A stretch of 21,672 bases of DNA, taken from NCBI GenBank assembly GCA_900771425.1, contig CAAGNV010000026.1, positions 1 through 21,672 of the forward strand. The letters run 5' to 3'. Below, one piece after another: positions 15,024 to 21,672 of this stretch. The notes below the pieces were generated by a model that did no database searches, was not told where the DNA came from, and was given only the letters and a program-made list of their open reading frames with translations. Numbering within the stretch: the stretch's first letter is position 1; every line of letters begins with the position of its first letter. Source of the stretch: Bacteroidaceae bacterium. GTDB lineage: Bacteria > Bacteroidota > Bacteroidia > Bacteroidales > Bacteroidaceae. A program made the position numbers and the translations under genes.

Positions 15024-18000
15024 ATGAAATTTACCGAACGTAACAAGCTCGACCTCTCACAGGTCAACAAAGACATACTGGCTCAGTGGAACAACGAAGA
15101 CCTGTTCCACAAGAGCATCGACGAACGCGAAGGATGCCCTTCTTTCATCTTCTTCGAAGGACCACCATCAGCAAACGGACACCCAGGCATTCACCACGTC
15201 ATGGGACGTACCATCAAGGACACGTTCCTACGCTACAAGACCATGCAGGGATTCCAGGTTAAGCGCAAGGCAGGATGGGACACACACGGACTGCCCGTAG
15301 AACTCTCAGTAGAAAAGAGCCTCGGCATCACAAAGGAAGACATCGGCAAGAAAATATCTGTCGATGACTACAACGACGCTTGCCGCAAGAACGTCATGAT
15401 GTACACCGACGAGTGGACCCAACTCACCGACAAGATGGGCTACTGGGTTGACCTCGAACACCCTTACATCACATACGACAACAAGTACATCGAGACACTT
15501 TGGTACCTTCTGAAGCAGCTCTACAACAAAGACCTGCTCTACAAAGGATATACCATCCAGCCATATTCGCCAGCTGCCGGTACAGGACTGTCAAGTCACG
15601 AACTCAACCAGCCAGGTTGCTACCGCGACGTCAAGGACACGACCGTCACAGCACAGTTCATGCTCAAGGACGCAGCACCATTCGCTGCACAGGAAGGCCT
15701 CAAGACTTACATCCTCGCATGGACAACCACGCCATGGACACTGCCTTCAAACACCGCTCTCTGCGTAGGTCCAAAGATTGACTATGTAGCACTCAAGGGC
15801 AACAACCCATACACCGGCGAGGAAGCAATATACATTCTTGCCGAGTCACGTCTTTCTGCTTATTTCCAGGCACAGAAGGACGAAGAAGGCAACGAGCAGC
15901 CACTCAACATCATCTGGCGCGGCAAGGGTACCGACCTCGTCGGACTCCACTACCAGCAACTCATGCCTTGGGTAAATCCATGTGCACTCGAAGGTGACAA
16001 GGTTATCGACAAGAGCGCAGAAGCATTCCGAGTAATACCGGGCGACTATGTAACGACTGAAGACGGTACAGGTATCGTACATATCGCACCTACATTCGGT
16101 GCCGACGACGCCAAGGTCGCAAAGGACGCAGGCATACCTTCACTCTTCATCATCGACAAGGCAGGCGACACACGCCCTATGGTTGACTTCACCGGCAAGT
16201 ACTTCCTCAAGGACGACATGGATGCCGACTTCGAGGCACTCTGTGTGAACGACAGTTACTGGAAACACTCAGGAGCATTCGTAAAGAACGCATACGATCC
16301 TAAATACAACCAAGACGGTAAATACGACGAGAAGGCAGCATCGAAGGACATGGACCTCAATGTCATTCTATGTCTTGAGATGAAGGAGGAAGGCAGTGCA
16401 TTCAAGATTGAGAAGCACGTTCACAACTACCCTCACTGCTGGCGTACCGACAAACCAGTCCTCTACTACCCTCTCGACTCATGGTTCATTCGTTCGACTG
16501 CAAAGAAAGACCGTATGTTCGAACTCAACAAGACCATACAGTGGAAGCCAGAGTCAACAGGCACAGGACGATTCGGCAAATGGCTCGAGAACCTCAACGA
16601 CTGGAATCTCAGCCGTTCACGCTACTGGGGCACACCACTTCCAATCTGGCGCAACCGCGACACAAAGGAAGAAATCTGCATCGGTTCAGTAGAAGAACTC
16701 TACAACGAAATAGAGAAAGCAGTTGCTGCCGGCGTGATGCAGAGCAACCCATTCAAGGAGAAAGGCTTCGTTCCTGGTGACTACTCACAGGAGAACTACG
16801 ACAAGATAGACCTTCACCGCCCTTATGTTGACGACATCAAACTCGTCGGCAAGGACGGCAGCGTACTGACACGCGAACTCGACCTCATCGACGTGTGGTT
16901 CGATTCAGGTGCCATGCCATACGCACAGATTCACTATCCATTCGAGAACCGCGAACTCATCGATGACCGTAAGGCATACCCTGCAAACTTCATCGCTGAA
17001 GGCGTTGACCAGACTCGAGGATGGTTCTTCACACTCCATGCCATCGCAACAATGGCATTCGACTCTGTTGCATTCAAGGCAGTTATCTCGAACGGACTCG
17101 TACTCGACAAGAACGGCATCAAGATGTCGAAGCGTCTGGGCAACGTCATCAATCCATTCGACTGCATTGGTCAGTTCGGAGCAGATGCTGTTCGCTGGTA
17201 CATGATAACCAACTCAAGCCCATGGGACAACCTTTCGTTCGACCCAGAAGGCGTGAAGGAAATCACATCTGCATTCTTCATCAAGCTCCATCAGGCATAC
17301 TCATTCTTCACGATGTATGCAAACGTAGATGATTTCGAATACAAGGAAGCAGAAATCCCATACAACGAGCGTCCTGACTTCGACCGCTGGTTGCTCTCAG
17401 GTCTTAACACACTCGTCAAGAACGTCAAGGCTTACCTCGACGACTACGACCCAACACCAGCAGCACGACTCGTTCAGAAGTTCGTAATCGACTATCTGTC
17501 CAACTGGTACATCCGCCTCAACAAACCTCGTTTCTGGGGAGGCGAGATGACTCAGGACAAACTCTCAGCATATCAGACACTCTACATTTGCCTCGACACC
17601 ATCAGCCGACTCATCGCACCAGTTGCACCATTCTATGCCGACCAACTCTTCCGCGACCTCAACGCCGTAACAGGCAAAGACGCAGCCAAGAGCGTTCACC
17701 TCGCTAAGTTCCCTACATTCAACGAGGCAGAAATCGACACTGAACTTGAAACAGCAATGGACGCAGCAATGGCTGTCACTTCAATGGGTCTCAGCATTCG
17801 TAAGAAGGTTAAGATACCAGTAATTCAGGCACTGCAAGCCATCGCGATACCTGACACTGACCCTCAGTTCAGTGCCCGCATCGAGCGCATGAAGTCAATC
17901 ATCACGAAGGAAATCAATGTAAAGGAACTCCAGTTGATGGATGGTCAGATGCTCGTGAAGAACGTGAAGTGTAACTTCCGTGTCATGGGCAAGAAGTTCG

Positions 18001-18470
18001 GCAAGATGATGAAAGCCGTTGCTGATGCCGTTACTAGCATGAGTCAGGCACAGATTGCAGAACTCGAAGCCAACGGCCAAGTGACGCTTCAGGCAGCAGG
18101 CGAAGATGCACTTATCGAACTTGCTGACGTTGACATCATGTCGCAGGACATCCCAGGATGGAGCGTTGCGAACGAAGGAACAGTAACCGTCGCTCTCGAC
18201 ATCACCATCACTCCAGAGCTGAAGGTTGAAGGCAATGCCCGCAAGATAATCAAGCAGATACAAGGTCTGCGCAAGTCACAGGGCTTCGACATCACCGACC
18301 GCGTCAACGTAGTCATCACCGATACTCCTGAGACCGAAGCCGTCCTCGATAAGTTCAAGGGCAACATCGCCTCACAGGTACTTGCCGTAAGCATCGAACT
18401 TGGTGCCCCAGAAGGCGAGACGATTGACTTCGACGGTTTCAAGGCAGCAATTCAAGTTACCAAGAACTGA
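15024..18470 (+). CDS. ileS: Isoleucyl-tRNA synthetase, IleRS2-like, with altered HIGH motif
   Basis: Class Ia synthetase charging tRNA-Ile, 1148 residues, the long form usual in Bacteroidetes. The Rossmann core begins at about 42 (FFEGPPSANG). The position of the HIGH signature (HxGH) reads G55-I56-H57-H58, inside GHPGIHHVMG, so the first His and the third Gly are exchanged. GWDTHGLPVE (84-93) is conserved. The CP1 editing domain includes TTTPWTLPSN (234-243) and GTGIVHIAPTFGADD (348-362). KMSKR is at 700-704. The anticodon-binding domain and a long C-terminal region follow (about 740-1148). The KMSKR form and overall layout suggest the eukaryote-like IleRS2 type. It starts 4 bases after pyrI and ends 2 bases before lspA. 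It is the only ileS in the window and has no frameshift, so it is probably the housekeeping enzyme. Confidence 0.97.
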   Translation: MKFTERNKLDLSQVNKDILAQWNNEDLFHKSIDEREGCPSFIFFEGPPSANGHPGIHHVMGRTIKDTFLRYKTMQGFQVKRKAGWDTHGLPVELSVEKSLGITKEDIGKKISVDDYNDACRKNVMMYTDEWTQLTDKMGYWVDLEHPYITYDNKYIETLWYLLKQLYNKDLLYKGYTIQPYSPAAGTGLSSHELNQPGCYRDVKDTTVTAQFMLKDAAPFAAQEGLKTYILAWTTTPWTLPSNTALCVGPKIDYVALKGNNPYTGEEAIYILAESRLSAYFQAQKDEEGNEQPLNIIWRGKGTDLVGLHYQQLMPWVNPCALEGDKVIDKSAEAFRVIPGDYVTTEDGTGIVHIAPTFGADDAKVAKDAGIPSLFIIDKAGDTRPMVDFTGKYFLKDDMDADFEALCVNDSYWKHSGAFVKNAYDPKYNQDGKYDEKAASKDMDLNVILCLEMKEEGSAFKIEKHVHNYPHCWRTDKPVLYYPLDSWFIRSTAKKDRMFELNKTIQWKPESTGTGRFGKWLENLNDWNLSRSRYWGTPLPIWRNRDTKEEICIGSVEELYNEIEKAVAAGVMQSNPFKEKGFVPGDYSQENYDKIDLHRPYVDDIKLVGKDGSVLTRELDLIDVWFDSGAMPYAQIHYPFENRELIDDRKAYPANFIAEGVDQTRGWFFTLHAIATMAFDSVAFKAVISNGLVLDKNGIKMSKRLGNVINPFDCIGQFGADAVRWYMITNSSPWDNLSFDPEGVKEITSAFFIKLHQAYSFFTMYANVDDFEYKEAEIPYNERPDFDRWLLSGLNTLVKNVKAYLDDYDPTPAARLVQKFVIDYLSNWYIRLNKPRFWGGEMTQDKLSAYQTLYICLDTISRLIAPVAPFYADQLFRDLNAVTGKDAAKSVHLAKFPTFNEAEIDTELETAMDAAMAVTSMGLSIRKKVKIPVIQALQAIAIPDTDPQFSARIERMKSIITKEINVKELQLMDGQMLVKNVKCNFRVMGKKFGKMMKAVADAVTSMSQAQIAELEANGQVTLQAAGEDALIELADVDIMSQDIPGWSVANEGTVTVALDITITPELKVEGNARKIIKQIQGLRKSQGFDITDRVNVVITDTPETEAVLDKFKGNIASQVLAVSIELGAPEGETIDFDGFKAAIQVTKN

Positions 18471-18472
18471 TT

Positions 18473-19114
18473 ATGACCAAGGAAACAAAGAAATACATAA
18501 CATCAGCAGCCATCCTCATTGTCGTGCTTGTCATTGACCAAGTCATCAAGGTCTTGGTCAAGACAAACATGACACTCGGCGAACATATCGACATCACATC
18601 TTGGTTTAAGATTGCCTTCATCGAGAACAACGGTTTTGCCTTCGGTTGGCAATTAGGCGGCAAGATATTCCTCACGCTGTTCCGTATTGTAGCAGTCTGT
18701 CTCATCGGATGGTTCATTACTAAACAGATACAGAAACAGCGCTCGTGGGGATTCATCATCTGCCTGACACTGATTATGGCAGGTGCTGCCGGCAACATCA
18801 TCGATTGTCTATTCTATGGCGAGATATTCAGCCAGTCAACCCATTTCGAAGTGGCTCAGTATGTTGGTTGGGGCTTCGGTTACGGTGATTTCCTGCAAGG
18901 CAAGGTCGTTGACATGTTTTACTTTCCACTGATTGAGTGGAACATGCCATTATGGCCATGGCTCAACGACATTCCTGTATTGCCAAATGCAGGCGAGCAT
19001 TGTGTGTTCTTCTCACCAGTATTCAACTTTGCTGATGCATGCATCAGCGTAGGAGTAGTCCTGCTGCTCATCTGTTATAGGAAAGACCTGAACATAACGC
19101 TCCGTTCAGAATAA
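18473..19114 (+). CDS. lspA: Lipoprotein signal peptidase II
   Basis: Inner-membrane aspartic protease that removes signal peptides from prolipoproteins after lipidation. At 213 residues it is longer than E. coli LspA (about 164), as is common in Bacteroidetes, because of an insertion at about 112-180. There are four hydrophobic segments (about 8-28, 63-82, 92-110, 184-201). The catalytic Asp pair is D111 in AGNIID and D188 in FNFADACIS. Conserved DQxxK is at 22-26 (IDQVIK) and ENNGFAFG at 51-58, with KVVDMFYFP at 144-152. The ATG is 2 bases after the ileS stop. A gene for a lipoprotein follows, a plausible substrate. Confidence 0.95.
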   Translation: MTKETKKYITSAAILIVVLVIDQVIKVLVKTNMTLGEHIDITSWFKIAFIENNGFAFGWQLGGKIFLTLFRIVAVCLIGWFITKQIQKQRSWGFIICLTLIMAGAAGNIIDCLFYGEIFSQSTHFEVAQYVGWGFGYGDFLQGKVVDMFYFPLIEWNMPLWPWLNDIPVLPNAGEHCVFFSPVFNFADACISVGVVLLLICYRKDLNITLRSE

Positions 19115-19138
19115 CGATTAGTATTCATCTCCTTTTTT

Positions 19139-20140
19139 ATGAACAAACTCTCCTTCATATTCATCATAGCGGTACTCTTGTCTGTCACCACCTCGTGTGA
19201 TGACGATGAGGTTCGCATCCTGTCGAAAGGCAAGATGGAGAAGGTGCTGTATGACTATCATCTGGCACAGGGCATGATGAATATGAACGACCCCGAGGGT
19301 GGCAAGTTGATCGATGCCGTATTTGCCAAGCATGGCATTACCGAGGAGGAGTTTGACTCGTCGCTCGTCTATTACAACATCTATCACAAGGATTTGCTCG
19401 ACATTTACACCAACCTGAGTGAACGTCTTGAGGAAGAAGAGAAAGACCTACGTCTGCAAAGCGGCAGCAACGAGATGACGGCGCTCATGACCGACAGCCG
19501 CGACACCACCAACATATGGAACGGTTCGTCGCTCATCGTGCTGCGCCCTAACGAGGCACTCAACAAGAAGACATTCACCATCAAGGCCGACACATCGTTC
19601 TACAAGGGCGACCGTTTCATCCTCACAGTTGGCGACGACTTCATCCGCCAGCATCAGGATGACCGCGAGGCATGCATCGTAGCAAGTATAAGCCTGCGCT
19701 ACGAAGATGACTTCACCATTGCCGACACGCGCCAGATTTATTCACCAGGCATTCAGCAACTCTCAGTCAACGCTGACACTCAGCGCAAGATAAAGCAAGT
19801 AAGCGGTTTCTTCTATTATCAGACTCAGGACAAGACACGCAGCCTGGCCTTGATTCGCGACGTCCGTCTCGTCCGCATTCATACCATGAACCCTGACGAA
19901 ACCGATGCCGACACCCTCGTAACCGATTCGCTCCAAGCCGACTCAATCTTAACTGACAGCGTCAAGACAGAAACACTCAAGGCTGATTCCGTCAGGAACT
20001 TACGTCATAACACGAAGCGAATGACACCTGAGGAATTGCGCATCAACTCATCGACGGAAAAAGCAAAAATCATCACCGCCCCTAAGATTCGTACACGCAA
20101 CTCCATAGGTCCGAGACGAAGAAAGCCTGCAAGGAAGTAA
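19139..20140 (+). CDS. DUF4296 domain lipoprotein
   Basis: Predicted envelope lipoprotein of unknown function, 333 residues. The signal peptide ends in a lipobox-like VTTSC with lipidated Cys at 20, followed by four acidic residues (DDDE). The DUF4296-like region spans about 25-115 (KMEKVLYDYHLAQGMM, then HGITEEEFDSSLVYY and a helical DIYTNLSERLEEEEKDLRL). The middle part is a mixed beta region. The C-terminus has Ser/Asp/Thr-rich repeats of the form ADSxxTDS (about 260-290) and a strongly basic tail (RTRNSIGPRRRKPARK). It lies 24 bases after lspA; the pairing of lspA with a DUF4296 gene is common in Bacteroidetes. The molecular function is not known. Confidence 0.85.
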   Translation: MNKLSFIFIIAVLLSVTTSCDDDEVRILSKGKMEKVLYDYHLAQGMMNMNDPEGGKLIDAVFAKHGITEEEFDSSLVYYNIYHKDLLDIYTNLSERLEEEEKDLRLQSGSNEMTALMTDSRDTTNIWNGSSLIVLRPNEALNKKTFTIKADTSFYKGDRFILTVGDDFIRQHQDDREACIVASISLRYEDDFTIADTRQIYSPGIQQLSVNADTQRKIKQVSGFFYYQTQDKTRSLALIRDVRLVRIHTMNPDETDADTLVTDSLQADSILTDSVKTETLKADSVRNLRHNTKRMTPEELRINSSTEKAKIITAPKIRTRNSIGPRRRKPARK

Positions 20141-20142
20141 AA

Positions 20143-20206
20143 GAGAATTGAGAATTGATAATTAATAATTAATAATTAAAAATTCATAATTCATAATTCA
20201 TAATTA
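20143..20206. repeat. AT-rich intergenic repeat tract
   Basis: A tract built from GAGAATTGATAATTAATAATT-like and AATTCATAATTCATAATTC-like units with short 7-9 base periods. Shorter relatives lie at 1886-1911, 7571-7598 and 13474-13515, all in gaps between genes. No coding or transcription signal is evident in it. Confidence 0.6.
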
Positions 20207-20271
20207 GCGAAAGGCACACCAGCAAGTACTTTTCGTTTTTCACTATTCACTTTTCACTCGCGAAGCGATTT

Positions 20272-20427
20272 ATGAGACGCATAGCAGCACATACCATGAC
20301 TATAAGCGGTGAGACCTTCCGACTGCATGTTGCCGAACTGACAGACGACGGCACTCTTATCCGCCACTATCCACTAACTCACGAACTGCCTCAAACCGAG
20401 TGGCACCACACCTTCCTTATACCCTGA
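20272..20427 (+). CDS. Probable small protein, 51 residues
   Basis: An ATG-started frame runs from RRIAAHTMTISGETFRLHV through LIRHYPLTHELPQTEWHHTF to a TGA, with codon use like the neighbouring genes. The opening RIAAH, the acidic turn (LTDDG) and the ending LIP resemble the N-terminal beta-sandwich of Bacteroidetes amidohydrolases, which open with KRIAAHY and reach EFYNGILVPG at about residue 50. It could be a free-standing small protein or the leftover start of such an enzyme; nothing of the rest of the enzyme follows. No signal peptide or membrane segment is seen. It has no clear promoter of its own; a TACTTTTC at about 20227 is a poor match. Confidence 0.5.
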   Translation: MRRIAAHTMTISGETFRLHVAELTDDGTLIRHYPLTHELPQTEWHHTFLIP

Positions 20428-20443
20428 CTGCTCCCGACCATTA

Positions 20444-20461
20444 TCCCCCGACTTAGGGGGA
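20444..20461. other. Short GC hairpin after the small ORF
   Basis: TCCCCC (20444-20449) pairs with GGGGGA (20456-20461) over a 6-base loop. There is no T tract on either side, so a transcript-end or processing structure is possible but a standard terminator is not supported. The rest of 20428-20592 holds only the promoter of the next gene. Confidence 0.4.
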
Positions 20462-20515
20462 AAGCACTGACACAATTAGGGAAACCACTCCGTGAAATAA
20501 GGAATAATCCTAATG

Positions 20516-20542
20516 TTGTAACAGGAAAAAGCATTACCTTTG
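20516..20542 (+). promoter_or_regulatory. Bacteroidetes-type promoter for the DUF4476 gene
   Basis: TACCTTTG at 20535-20542 is a clean -7 element. The nearest upstream TTG, at 20516-20518, is 16 bases away, shorter than usual, so the -33 assignment is weak. The ATG follows 50 bases downstream. Confidence 0.6.
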
Positions 20543-20592
20543 CAGCAGAGAATCAGATAACACAAATGTAGAACTAATTAAAACGAACGATT

Positions 20593-21069
20593 ATGAAAAG
20601 ATTATTTATCGCTTTAATTGTAATGGTTGCAATGACAGCAAACGCACAGGAAGCAGGAAGAGGCGAACATCCTGCTTATTCCTACAATACAGAAAGGCCA
20701 ATGGCAAACGGTCAGCGCCCAATGGCTTATGATATTGCCCCAATGGACAAGGAACAAGCCAAGATGGTCATCAAGCTCATCAAGAGTGCAAGTTTCGATG
20801 ACAAGAAACTGGAGACAGCAAAGGTGTGCCTCGCATTGCGCCCTATGTTTGCAGCCGACATCGAGACCATAGCCAAGAGTTTCAGTTTCGACGACGGAAG
20901 GCTCAAGTTCCTCAAATACGCATTTGACTATTGTGTTGACAAAGAGAACACCCTGCGTTTCAGCCGTCTGTTCACGTTCAGGACAGAAGCTGAGAAATGG
21001 GAGAAGTACTTCTACGACAACTACAAGAGCTACAGTCGCCCACACCACAACCACTCAGGCAGATATTAA
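20593..21069 (+). CDS. Exported DUF4476 domain protein
   Basis: Small secreted protein of 158 residues. A signal peptide spans 1-18 (ending ANA before Gln 19), then a short low-complexity linker follows (about 20-48, with the repeated RPMANGQRPMA). The DUF4476-like domain occupies about 50-141: a helix DKEQAKMVIKLIKSASF, then FDDKKLETAK, then a second related repeat FSFDDGRLKFLKYAFDY, then FTFRTEAEKWEKYF. The two SFDD motifs (67-70 and 98-101) suggest an internally repeated helical fold. The tail is rich in His, Ser and Arg. The function is unknown; the protein is probably periplasmic or secreted. It has its own promoter. Confidence 0.85.
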   Translation: MKRLFIALIVMVAMTANAQEAGRGEHPAYSYNTERPMANGQRPMAYDIAPMDKEQAKMVIKLIKSASFDDKKLETAKVCLALRPMFAADIETIAKSFSFDDGRLKFLKYAFDYCVDKENTLRFSRLFTFRTEAEKWEKYFYDNYKSYSRPHHNHSGRY

Positions 21070-21088
21070 CGACATTCCACAGCGTCCG

Positions 21089-21114
21089 GCTTTTCTCTTT
21101 CGCTGAAGAAAAGC
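21089..21114 (+). other. Hairpin at the start of repeat cluster 2
   Basis: GCTTTTC (21089-21095) pairs with GAAAAGC (21108-21114). It is the first stable hairpin after the DUF4476 stop and may help end that transcript, although no T tract follows it. Its right arm overlaps the first, diverged 22-base unit. Confidence 0.4.
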
Positions 21115-21252
21115 ACATACAACCACGAAGCAGTGGGTTTTCAATACCGAAGCAGTGGGTTTTCAGTACCGAAGAAGTGGGTTTTCAGTACCGAAGAAGT
21201 GTACCTTCTACGCTGAAAGCCCACTCCTTCTTTTATAAAAGTCCACTCCTTC
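21105..21252. repeat. Cluster 2 of 22-base tandem hairpin units with inverted copies
   Basis: Direct units start at 21127, 21149, 21171 and 21193, a strict 22-base period, with the core GAAGAAGTGGGTTTTCAG; the last is degenerate, and a diverged unit at 21105 is in phase. Two inverted copies end at 21230 and 21252, also 22 bases apart; the first (21213-21230) matches the reverse complement of the unit core at 16 of 18 positions. A unit can fold as GAAGA/TTTTC around an AGTGGG loop, extended by TAC/GTA across one mismatch. Confidence 0.9.
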
Positions 21253-21672
21253 ACTTCCAAAACACCTCACATACAAATACAGTTGACACCGTTTGCGTAG
21301 AGCAAAGAGTTTTTGTAATAATCAGAAACAAGTTTGTACTATATGCCGACTTTCCAATTATGCATATTTACATGCTGACGCATTTGTAATTTCATCATAA
21401 TCCTTTTCTTGAAAATCTGCTTTGAGATTGTAATATACTGTATATCAGCGTTTCTATAAAAAGGAAACAACCAAAAGAAACAAACTGGAAACAAAATTTC
21501 CGAAAACTACGGAAAGAAAACATCTGCTTAACATATCTTAACACGGAAAACAAGAGAAATTTTCATTTTCTGTCATTTCCTGACTTCATCACTTTTTTGC
21601 GCCATCATGTAGCGCAAAATGAAAATCAGTGGGTTATGCAAAATAATTGGGTGGCGCTGGGTGGCGCAAACG
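21253..21672. other. Non-coding right end with operator-like repeats
   Basis: No gene is supported. Visible features are a near-palindrome ATATACTGTATAT (21433-21445); three GAAACAA copies at 21464, 21477 and 21488; an inverted repeat TTTCCG/CGGAAA at 21497-21502 and 21510-21515; TTTTGCGC/GCGCAAAA at 21595-21602 and 21612-21619; and two GGGTGGCGC copies at 21649 and 21659. This looks like the control region of a gene to the right of the window. Confidence 0.5.

Noticed and set aside
15180..15203. Sequencing error or frameshift explaining the GIHH motif in ileS
   Set aside because: The frame and all flanking conserved residues are intact, and restoring HxGH would need several separate base changes.
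20997..21389. Plus-strand reading frame of 130 codons
   Set aside because: It starts inside the DUF4476 gene and reads through repeat cluster 2, giving the unit in all three frames; no protein-like composition outside the overlap.

Overview
The window looks like a chromosomal piece of a Bacteroidetes genome, most likely Prevotella or a close relative. The evidence is the Bacteroidetes-type promoters (TAnnTTTG at -7, TTG or TTTG about 19-21 bases upstream), the near absence of Shine-Dalgarno sequences, a tRNA-His with encoded CCA, and families typical of the phylum: the DUF5117/5118-type zinc metalloprotease, a DUF4296 lipoprotein, a DUF4476 protein and the long LspA.

Layout. Positions 1-1617 are AT-rich and look acquired. 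They hold a fragment of a possible RecA/KaiC-like ATPase and a tyrosine recombinase, both leftward, ending at the 3' end of a tRNA-His gene (1769-1846); this is probably one end of an integrative element that continues off the left edge. From 2024 the sequence is ordinary chromosome: pepT, a Do/HtrA periplasmic protease, a large periplasmic zinc metalloprotease, and the azlCD amino-acid exporter pair. A ClpB disaggregase lacking its N-terminal domain lies leftward at 8704-10800. A 690-base intergenic region with a structured repeat cluster separates it from a divergent secreted patatin-like lipase, which converges on a secreted SGNH hydrolase across a perfect 20-bp inverted repeat. A tightly packed rightward run follows: pyrB-pyrI-ileS-lspA-DUF4296 lipoprotein. 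After it come a probable 51-residue small protein, a secreted DUF4476 protein, and a 600-base non-coding right end with a second repeat cluster and several operator-like repeats.

How the genes fit together. Envelope protein processing and quality control recur (Do protease, metalloprotease, LspA, lipoprotein, lipase, SGNH hydrolase). pyrB and pyrI make the two chains of aspartate carbamoyltransferase and appear to be co-transcribed with ileS and lspA.

Most interesting signals: (1) the isoleucyl-tRNA synthetase has GIHH in place of the class I HIGH motif, an alteration linked to mupirocin hyper-resistance in IleRS2 enzymes; (2) two intergenic clusters of 22-base tandem units (11171-11281 and 21105-21252), different in sequence but alike in design: each unit can fold into a hairpin with a 6-base loop, and each cluster has inverted copies that can pair with its direct copies. 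All conclusions come from reading the sequence; no database search was run.
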